A stretch of 11,144 nucleotides of DNA, from NCBI GenBank assembly GCA_036744635.1, contig DAIOHQ010000167.1, forward strand, positions 1 through 11,144, read 5' to 3'. The stretch comes from DAIOHQ01 sp036744635. GTDB lineage: Bacteria > Planctomycetota > Phycisphaerae > Tepidisphaerales > Tepidisphaeraceae. Shown in pieces: positions 1-4,406 of the stretch (position 1 is the first letter of the stretch; each line of letters opens with the position of its first letter). Below the pieces are notes generated by a model. The model made no database searches. It was given only the letters and a program-made list of their open reading frames with translations, and was not told where the DNA came from. The position numbers and the translations under genes are program-made.

Positions 1-111
1 ATGAAAATCATAACCAATTGAAACTGTTCGAGTTCTGACCGGACAGTAGTGATTTGTCATTGGTCATTTGCACGAATGACAAATGACCAATGACCAATGA
101 CAATTCTGTGT
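1..111. other. Non-coding stretch 3' of the 686-aa gene
   Basis: No credible gene is visible. The stretch lies downstream of the stop codon of the minus-strand gene ending at 112. It holds a heptamer-based palindrome at 56-94 and the outer part of a 10-nt-unit repeat that continues into the gene. I see no U-tract after the palindrome on the minus strand, so I do not call a terminator. Confidence 0.6.
56..94. repeat. Palindrome of ATGACCA heptamers
   Basis: Positions 56-69 (gtcattggtcattt) pair perfectly with 81-94 (aaatgaccaatgac) around an 11-nt loop. Both arms are made of a 7-nt unit, ATGACCA or its complement, and a further partial unit follows to about 103. The same word family recurs at 4334-4351. 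It is a dispersed short-unit repeat. A stem is possible in RNA, but the sequence shows no specific function. Confidence 0.7.
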
Positions 112-138
112 TCATCCGTGTTTATCTGCGGTTTCATC
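102..138. repeat. 10-nt-unit dispersed repeat overlapping the gene end
   Basis: Read on the minus strand the sequence runs GATAAACACG then GATGAACACA, two variants of a 10-nt unit, preceded by GAAACCGCA. I recognise this word from intergenic regions of planctomycete and verrucomicrobial genomes (recollection, not checked). It crosses the stop codon of the 686-aa gene and encodes that protein's last residues, DETADKHG, and its TGA stop. Confidence 0.6.
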
Positions 139-2172
139 TCCGCGATGCGCCAGCGCCCGCTGCACCAGGGCCAGATCGAACACCTGGCCCGCCCCATACA
201 CTTCCTTGCCCAGCCGGCTGCCGGGGCCGGGCAACTCGGTGGTGGGCAAATCCTCATAAGGAATGCCGCGCGGCTCGGTGTCGTCGAAATAGGCGCGGTT
301 GCCGCGAAGCTGGTGCTCGATGATGGCCCGGATCGGAAGCTGCGCCGGCGCGGGCGGCGCGGCCTTACTCGAACCGGCGAAACGGCGAAACGGCGAAACG
401 GCGAGAGGTTCTTCGCCGTCTCGCCCATTCGCCGTCTCGCCGGTTCGGTCCAGGGGGGCCAGCAGTCCAATCAGCGGCAGGATCGACTCCACGTTCTCTT
501 TGAACGCCGGGTACAGCAGGCCCCCACACGCCTGAAACATGCCGGTGTACGGCCCCCCCCTGGGCTCTCGATAGAGCATCATCAGCAGCAGGCGCAGGAA
601 ATCATCGCGCCATTCCACGGCGGTCTGATGGGCCCCCCCTGCCCCGGCGTTAGCCAGCCGGTCGGCCGCTTCGACGCAACCCGCCAGCGCGATCGGCTCA
701 TGCACATAAATTCCCGGCGGCAAGGCGCGCATGACTTCGATGGCATGGATCGCCTCGGCATGGCAAGCCGCCGCCCGCTCGGGTTTGAGCTCGGCGGCGG
801 TCATCAGGCACAGGGCGAACAGACCGCCGGCGTACAGGTCCAATCCCCCGCCGATTCGGGTGCCCGAATCGGCGAAACGGCGAAACGGCGAAACGGCGAC
901 CGGTTCTTCGCCGTCTCGCCCATTCGCCGTTTCGCCGTTTCGTTCCAAGGGGGCCCAGTCGGCCCATATCGGCAGCAGATACTGCATCGAGCGCACGAAC
1001 CGGCTCGCCGTTTCCAGCGCCCGCCAGCCCAGTTCCGCCAGCTCGGCATCGCCGCTTATCCGGGCCGTTTCCAGCACCCGGTGCAGGTTGTGCAACTGGT
1101 ACCAGGAATTGAACACCCGCCTCGGTCCCGCGCCGGCATCAGGGGGTGGCCAGACGCTGGAGAAATCCATCAGCGTGAAGTCCGCCGGCGGATAATGGTT
1201 CTCCAGGAACCCATTCTCGGGATTGAAAAAACGGCGCAGGAGCTGGCGCAGTCGCCCCGCCTCGGCCCCCGCAGCAGTATTGCCGGATGCCTGGGCGTAG
1301 CGGGTCAGAGACAGCGCCAAGTCGGTCTGCACGAACAATTCCAGGTGTGGCTGCGGGACCGAGCGCAGGTGGCCGGTGCCGATGGCGTAGGCGGTGTAGC
1401 CGATCTCGGAGGGAACCCCCCCGGAAGATGAATCGGCGAGGGGGCGAATCGGCGACGCGGCGAGGGATTCGTTGCGCACATCGCCGGCTCGCCGGTTCGC
1501 CGATTCGCCGGTTCGGGCCGGCAGGGGGCCAGGGCCGGCGACGGAGATCTGGCAGCGCGTGGTACCGAGGTCCGCGAGCGTCTGCTCGGCCATGGCCGTC
1601 CAATCCGGCGCCTCCCCCTCGACCGCCGGCAGCGGCCAGTGCTCAAATGACGTATCGATCAACACCCGCAGCGCCTGCCACGGATCCGGCACGCTGGCCC
1701 GCGGGCAGGAGATAACCTCGAAGTTTAATTCCGGCGGCAGGGCCTCCGCTGTCCTGGCGAAGACGCCGAAGATGAAGCCGCCCTCGCCCCCCTCCCCTTC
1801 CCCCGAACCGGCGAGGGGCGAATCGGCGACGGGCGAAGGAAATTCGCCGATTCGCCGTTTCGCCGATTCGCCGATTCGCGGCTCCTCCATCCGCACCTCG
1901 AAGCGCAGCCGTCGCCAGTCGACAGCGGGGGCGGGGCCGGTGACCCAGGCGATGAACTGCCGCCGGCTGTGGCCATCGAAGTAATACGCCCCGGGGAAAT
2001 CGTTCCCCTGCATCGACCCGGTGGCGATGGTCTTGGTCGGCCCATCCAGCAGCAGCGACTGCCACTGCGTGTTCTGCGTGTACCCCAGCCAGCTATCGTC
2101 ATTGATCTTCACGAACAAAGCGTCCGCCCGGCGGCGGACAGGCCCGAAAGGTTGCCACGGCGATTCGGTCAT
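112..2172 (-). CDS. Putative alpha/alpha-barrel carbohydrate-related protein carrying four in-frame palindromic inserts
   Basis: A 686-aa protein whose family I do not recognise. Residues 1-220 look beta-rich (SWLGYTQNTQWQSLLLDG, GAYYFDGHSRRQFIAW). From about 249 to the end it is helical with aromatic-rich turns (FNSWYQLHNLHRVLETA, YTGMFQACGGLLYPAF, LGKEVYGAGQVFDLAL), as in six-hairpin glycosidase-like toroids; that fold is inference. No signal peptide or catalytic motif is visible. An in-frame TAG lies just upstream of the ATG at 2172, so the frame cannot extend. There is no clear Shine-Dalgarno, and the N-terminus could be truncated. Palindromic inserts occupy residues 99-123, 220-248, 411-436 and 576-601, about 106 residues or 15% of the protein. 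The last residues come from a dispersed repeat. The frame is intact throughout, which argues for a functional gene. Confidence 0.75.
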   Translation of the reverse strand: MTESPWQPFGPVRRRADALFVKINDDSWLGYTQNTQWQSLLLDGPTKTIATGSMQGNDFPGAYYFDGHSRRQFIAWVTGPAPAVDWRRLRFEVRMEEPRIGESAKRRIGEFPSPVADSPLAGSGEGEGGEGGFIFGVFARTAEALPPELNFEVISCPRASVPDPWQALRVLIDTSFEHWPLPAVEGEAPDWTAMAEQTLADLGTTRCQISVAGPGPLPARTGESANRRAGDVRNESLAASPIRPLADSSSGGVPSEIGYTAYAIGTGHLRSVPQPHLELFVQTDLALSLTRYAQASGNTAAGAEAGRLRQLLRRFFNPENGFLENHYPPADFTLMDFSSVWPPPDAGAGPRRVFNSWYQLHNLHRVLETARISGDAELAELGWRALETASRFVRSMQYLLPIWADWAPLERNGETANGRDGEEPVAVSPFRRFADSGTRIGGGLDLYAGGLFALCLMTAAELKPERAAACHAEAIHAIEVMRALPPGIYVHEPIALAGCVEAADRLANAGAGGAHQTAVEWRDDFLRLLLMMLYREPRGGPYTGMFQACGGLLYPAFKENVESILPLIGLLAPLDRTGETANGRDGEEPLAVSPFRRFAGSSKAAPPAPAQLPIRAIIEHQLRGNRAYFDDTEPRGIPYEDLPTTELPGPGSRLGKEVYGAGQVFDLALVQRALAHRGDETADKHG
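370..447 (-). repeat. In-frame coding palindrome, copy 4 (78 bp, type I)
   Basis: Left arm 370-404 and right arm 413-447 are 35 nt each and match as inverted repeats at 31 of 35 positions around an 8-nt loop. The left arm is tandem 8-nt units (CGGCGAAA). The length of 78 nt is 26 codons. The low coordinate lies on a codon boundary of the host gene (370-112 = 258). It encodes residues 576-601, beginning RTGETANGRDGE and ending AVSPFRRFAGS. Confidence 0.9.
554..562 (-). repeat. C7TG micro-motif
   Basis: Exact CCCCCCCTG, read CAGGGGGGG in the sense of the host gene. It is one of eight exact same-orientation copies in the window. Another lies in the same gene at 633-641. Confidence 0.5.
633..641 (-). 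repeat. C7TG micro-motif
   Basis: Exact CCCCCCCTG within the 686-aa gene. It falls in a Gly/Ala stretch (NAGAGGAH) of the protein, so it is probably a loop. Confidence 0.5.
851..872. repeat. 10-bp perfect hairpin at the edge of copy 3
   Basis: Positions 851-860 (ccgattcggg) and 863-872 (cccgaatcgg) are perfect inverted repeats with a 2-nt loop. They overlap the first 8 bases of palindrome copy 3. The unit matches that element's own CGAATCGG unit, so this may be a nested or extended terminus of the element. Confidence 0.8.
865..942 (-). repeat. In-frame coding palindrome, copy 3 (78 bp, type I)
   Basis: Arms 865-899 and 908-942 are 35 nt each, 31 of 35 complementary, with an 8-nt loop. It differs from copy 4 at only about 5 of 78 positions. 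It starts on a codon boundary (865-112 = 753) and encodes residues 411-436, beginning RNGETANGRDGE and ending AVSPFRRFADS. The right flank (ttccaagggggccc) resembles that of copy 4 (gtccaggggggcc). Confidence 0.9.
1429..1515 (-). repeat. In-frame coding palindrome, copy 2 (87 bp, long loop)
   Basis: Left arm 1429-1463 and right arm 1481-1515 are 35 nt each around a 17-nt loop, nine bases longer than in copies 3 and 4, so the frame is kept. It is 29 codons and starts on a codon boundary (1429-112 = 1317). It encodes residues 220-248, beginning RTGESANRRAGD and ending PLADS. The right flank, ggccggcagg, is identical to that of copy 5 in another gene. Confidence 0.85.
1804..1878 (-). repeat. In-frame coding palindrome, copy 1 (75 bp, type II)
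   Basis: The left arm, 1804-1836, has unit spacings of 7, 8 and 7, so it lost two bases relative to type I. The loop is one base shorter, giving 75 nt and an intact frame. The right arm, 1844-1878, has regular 8-nt units. It starts on a codon boundary (1804-112 = 1692) and encodes residues 99-123 (RIGESAKRRIGE ... VADSPLAGS). It matches copy 5 in the 863-aa gene at about 70 of 75 positions. Confidence 0.9.
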
Positions 2173-2426
2173 GGGAGTCGAAGGCTAACGGCGAAGCCCC
2201 AGCGGGTCAAACCACCTGCGGTGGGGCAATTCCGCGAGTACGCGGCCAAGACGTCGCTCCGCGTTGCTGCGCGAAAGGTTGGGCGATATGTACCGGACCC
2301 CTTTGCAATTCCGATGTGCATAACGTAATGCCGTGGGGTGGCCGCGGCGGCGCATGCGCGACGCTCGACCGCGAGTGAAGTATACCGCCGCCGCGGTCCG
2401 CTCCAACGGCGGGTTATCCGGCCGTA
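2173..2426. other. Intergenic stretch, probable dispersed repeat
   Basis: No gene is supported here. The minus strand has an open frame reading NPPLERTAAAVYFTRGR and then FDPLGLRR. I associate the LERTAAAV type of translation with dispersed non-coding sequence in planctomycete genomes (recollection, not checked). An 11-bp perfect inverted repeat pairs 2342-2352 (ccgcggcggcg) with 2386-2396 around a 33-nt loop. The stretch begins directly after the stop codon of the small membrane protein. Confidence 0.35.
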
Positions 2427-2774
2427 TCAGTTGTACCCCGCCGGGAATACTGCCAATGCCACAAACGCATTCGCTGCGATGAGCAACCACGTCCACACGC
2501 TTCGCCGAATTGCATGGCTGTGCAAAGTTCGGCGCAGCGCCAACACCAGCCAAGCACAGGCTGCCCCACCCGCGACTTGGATCGTCATTGCTAATTCGGC
2601 CTTTCGCGGGTCGGCGCTATTTGACGTATGCGGCCACGAACTCAAGCAGACCCACACTGTGGCATACGCCGCAACGATCCCAATGGCGTAGATCACTTGG
2701 AACCGCCGAACCGCGCGGTTCGCCGGAGACGCCTCAGGCGTGCGGTAATCGATAACGGGGGATGCGGATTTCAT
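2427..2774 (-). CDS. Small three-helix membrane protein, unknown function
   Basis: A 115-aa protein from the ATG at 2772-2774. A longer reading from a GTG at 2819 would add 15 residues encoded by the GATCGATAA direct repeats, so I prefer the ATG. Neither start has a clear Shine-Dalgarno site. Predicted membrane helices lie at about 26-46 (FQVIYAIGIVAAYATVWVCL), 60-80 (AELAMTIQVAGGAACAWLVL) and 92-112 (WTWLLIAANAFVALAVF). The N-terminal 25 residues are polar and Arg-containing. The clean alternation of hydrophobic segments and basic loops supports a real gene. I cannot name a family. It ends abruptly at PAGYN against a possible dispersed repeat, so the native C-terminus may be changed. Confidence 0.6.
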   Translation of the reverse strand: MKSASPVIDYRTPEASPANRAVRRFQVIYAIGIVAAYATVWVCLSSWPHTSNSADPRKAELAMTIQVAGGAACAWLVLALRRTLHSHAIRRSVWTWLLIAANAFVALAVFPAGYN

Positions 2775-2789
2775 ACGAGGTGCCGGGGA

Positions 2790-2837
2790 GATCGATAAGG
2801 GGGATCGATAAAGGGTCACAGGATCGATAAAGGGTCA
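2790..2837. repeat. Direct repeats of GGATCGATAAAGGGTCA
   Basis: A 17-nt word occurs at 2802-2818 and 2821-2837, period 19, with a third shorter copy of GATCGATAA at 2790. It lies just upstream of the membrane-protein start and abuts the inverted-repeat element. Confidence 0.8.
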
Positions 2838-2927
2838 GGAGTCATTTCGGCCGTGTCAGCCAAGCCTACCGCCACGATGCCGAGAATGCCAGAAAATCGC
2901 CGATCATCGCGTATTGACTCCTGACCC
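2832..2927. mobile_element. 96-bp element with 13-bp perfect terminal inverted repeats (MITE/REP-like)
   Basis: gggtcaggagtca at 2832-2844 is the exact reverse complement of tgactcctgaccc at 2915-2927. The 70-bp interior has no evident ORF. The size, the terminal repeats and the position in the gap between the divergent genes at 2774 and 3024 fit a small non-autonomous element or a REP-type sequence. No transposase is present in the window. Confidence 0.5.
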
Positions 2928-3023
2928 GAATGCCATCGCTTTGTTTGCAGGAGGGGCTAAAATGGCGGGAGATGCATCGGACCCCTTTGGTCTTCCCCTC
3001 CGCGGGCATTTCATGGAGAGCCA

Positions 3024-3764
3024 ATGAGAAATCAGCGAATCTTCCTCGCCCTCGTCATTCTCGTAATCGTCGTCTTCTTCGCCCCGTTGCTCGTCCACGC
3101 CGAGGCCACTTCGAGCACCGCCCCCGCCGAAGAGAAGAGCATCGGCGACGTGGCGAAGATCGCCAAAGTCGCGCGCCTGAGCGCGATGCTTGTCGCGCTG
3201 CAGGAAACCTCGCTCGACGAAACGGTTAAGAAATCCGTCGGTGCTTCGCTGACAGCGGCGCGCGATAAACTTCGCGCCGTCGTCGCCGATGCCCTCAAAC
3301 ATCCAGAAGACGCGCCCAAATTCTATCAGCAGGCAGGCCAGGAATGGGAGTTCTTGGAGGAAAAGATACAAAAGGCACGGACAAAGACTCTCGACGAACA
3401 AATGAAAGGACGTCTCTTCGTCCTTACAGGCCAGTGCGTGCAGTTGTCCGGCATCGCCGAAGGAGATCCTGTTCTGGAATTACTTGCGGTTTCGCTGAAG
3501 TTCACAGATGCCCAGAAGCAAGAGGCGAAGAAGATTCTCGACGATCTTGCCAAAAAACTTGGCGATCCCGACGACGCTGACGATGACAACATCACCCCGC
3601 AACAGATCGCCGCTGCCGCTGCAGCAGCCGAGGCCGTGCTCGCCAGCCGCACGAAGCTGCGCACGCTCATGACCGAAGCCCAACGGAAGAAATTCGATGC
3701 GGACATCAATGGCAACGTCAACACCGAACCTGCCACAACCGCCCCCGCGAAGGCCGTGGAATGA
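3024..3764 (+). CDS. Secreted helical protein with LTxxQ-like motifs, unknown function
   Basis: A 246-aa protein. Residues 1-26 form a signal peptide: MRNQR, a long hydrophobic core, then LVHA with likely cleavage before EAT. The mature part is almost wholly helical and highly charged, with an acidic stretch DPDDADDD (about 181-188) and an Ala-rich run (195-202). FTDAQKQEAKKIL (160-172) and MTEAQRKKFD (216-225) resemble the LTxxQ motifs of Spy/CpxP-type periplasmic proteins. That suggests an extracytoplasmic stress or chaperone-like role, but sequence this degenerate supports only a weak analogy. GGAGAG at 3015-3020 precedes the ATG. The gene is alone on the plus strand and convergent with the operon ending at 4407. 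Confidence 0.8.
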   Translation: MRNQRIFLALVILVIVVFFAPLLVHAEATSSTAPAEEKSIGDVAKIAKVARLSAMLVALQETSLDETVKKSVGASLTAARDKLRAVVADALKHPEDAPKFYQQAGQEWEFLEEKIQKARTKTLDEQMKGRLFVLTGQCVQLSGIAEGDPVLELLAVSLKFTDAQKQEAKKILDDLAKKLGDPDDADDDNITPQQIAAAAAAAEAVLASRTKLRTLMTEAQRKKFDADINGNVNTEPATTAPAKAVE

Positions 3765-3842
3765 TTTGGTGATTATCAAAGTTGACGCGCGTCGATGGAC
3801 GGGATTTCCTTTCGGCATTTCGGGTGGGGAAGGGGGTTGGAA

Positions 3843-3864
3843 GGGGAGGGGTAATCCCCGCCCC
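3843..3864. repeat. GC-rich hairpin
   Basis: ggggagggg at 3843-3851 pairs with ccccgcccc at 3856-3864 with one mismatch and a taat loop. It could end transcription of the upstream secreted-protein gene, but no U-tract follows, so I leave it as an inverted repeat. Confidence 0.45.
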
Positions 3865-4098
3865 GTCCCGCGTATGCGAAATCGGGGTTTCTGCTGTAAG
3901 TACAGCACATACATAGCGCAATGGCGCGAAAATAAATTTAAGGTGACGCACGTCGATTGCCAGATCGAGGTTAAGCGCCGCTGTGCTTGCCGACTCCCGA
4001 CGACGTGGCATGAGCCAATTTCTTGTCGGCCCAGCAAGGCTCGCAGATCATCCCTTCACATCCATCAAAACTCCGGACAAATTCTCAAAAAAATTTCC

Positions 4099-4127
4099 TT
4101 GACATTCTGCAAACAAAACCCTAACAT
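4099..4127 (+). promoter_or_regulatory. Sigma70-type promoter
   Basis: TTGACA at 4099-4104 is a perfect -35 box. After a 17-nt spacer, TAACAT at 4122-4127 matches 4 of 6 bases of the -10 consensus. An A/T-rich segment (attctcaaaaaaatttcc) lies directly upstream, as in UP-element-like contexts. It points at the ATG at 4176, which has no surviving gene. Confidence 0.55.
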
Positions 4128-4162
4128 GCCTCCAGCATCATCCATCCTCGGCCATCCAAACC

Positions 4163-4178
4163 AAAGGGGGTTCCAATG
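4163..4178 (+). pseudogene. Orphan translation start: ribosome-binding site plus ATG
   Basis: aaaggggg at 4163-4170, then 5 nt, then ATG at 4176-4178, correctly placed downstream of the promoter at 4099-4127. The predicted N-terminus, MPLPTSRVSRSRLIPPPP, runs straight into heptamer repeats and then antisense of the neighbouring gene. I read this as the 5' remnant of a lost gene. It could instead be a leader for an unrecognised small RNA or peptide. Confidence 0.4.
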
Positions 4179-4236
4179 CCGCTGCCGACATCCCGAGTTT
4201 CCCGCAGTCGCCTCATCCCGCCCCCTCCGCGCTTTA

Positions 4237-4271
4237 ATTCAGCGTTCATCATTCAGCACTCATCATTCATC
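4237..4271. repeat. Heptamer tandem repeat (ATTCAGC/ATTCATC)
   Basis: Five 7-nt units in a row: attcagc, gttcatc, attcagc, actcatc, attcatc. The translation (AFIIQHSSFIL) is a phrase I associate with dispersed planctomycete repeats (recollection, not checked). Confidence 0.7.
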
Positions 4272-4333
4272 CTTCCAATGTCCCACTCCCAAACAAATGT
4301 CCCACAAACCCCACTCTTCACAACTGACTGCGG

Positions 4334-4351
4334 ACAAATGACTAATGACAA
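4334..4351. repeat. ATGAC-type heptamer repeat
   Basis: acaaatgactaatgacaa belongs to the same word family as the palindrome at 56-94, here as a short single-sided copy. Confidence 0.55.
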
Positions 4352-4355
4352 CCCC

Positions 4356-4382
4356 ATGTCCCAAAATGTCCCAAAATGTCCC
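4356..4382. repeat. 10-nt tandem repeat (ATGTCCCAAA)
   Basis: 2.7 copies of atgtcccaaa in perfect register, directly beside the stop codon of the 863-aa gene. Related atgtccca words occur nearby at 4278-4285 and 4297-4304. Confidence 0.75.
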
Positions 4383-4406
4383 ACATTTCATTTTCACTCT
4401 CCCCCC

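Larger units (their letters stand above)
3765..4406. other. Intergenic region with an orphan gene start and repeat cluster
   Basis: It separates two convergent genes. In order it holds a GC-rich hairpin (3843-3864), an AT-rich stretch ending in a promoter (4099-4127), a ribosome-binding site and ATG (4163-4178), and short-unit repeats (4237-4382). The frame from the ATG at 4176 stays open, but its body is antisense to the 863-aa gene and has no protein-like character, so I do not call a gene there. Confidence 0.6.

Noticed and set aside
56..94. Rho-independent terminator for the 686-aa gene
   Set aside because: The stem is AT-rich and no U-tract follows on the minus strand. It is better explained as a heptamer palindrome.
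370..447. CRISPR-like array of GGCGAAAC repeats
   Set aside because: The units are contiguous 8-mers without spacers, arranged as inverted arms inside coding sequence.
97..1431. Long plus-strand open frame of 444 codons
   Set aside because: It is antisense to the 686-aa gene. Its start is formed by a dispersed repeat (CSSVFICGF), and it stays open because the palindromes are stop-free and the DNA is GC-rich. The sequence has no protein-like hydrophobic pattern.
2185..2553. 122-codon minus-strand frame overlapping the membrane-protein gene
   Set aside because: It overlaps a better-supported membrane protein in another frame and reads through probable repeat sequence. No domain or signal is visible.
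2914..2963. Promoter for the secreted helical protein (TTGACT and TAAAAT)
   Set aside because: The two boxes are too far apart (38 nt between them) and TTGACT belongs to the inverted repeat. No properly spaced pair was found.
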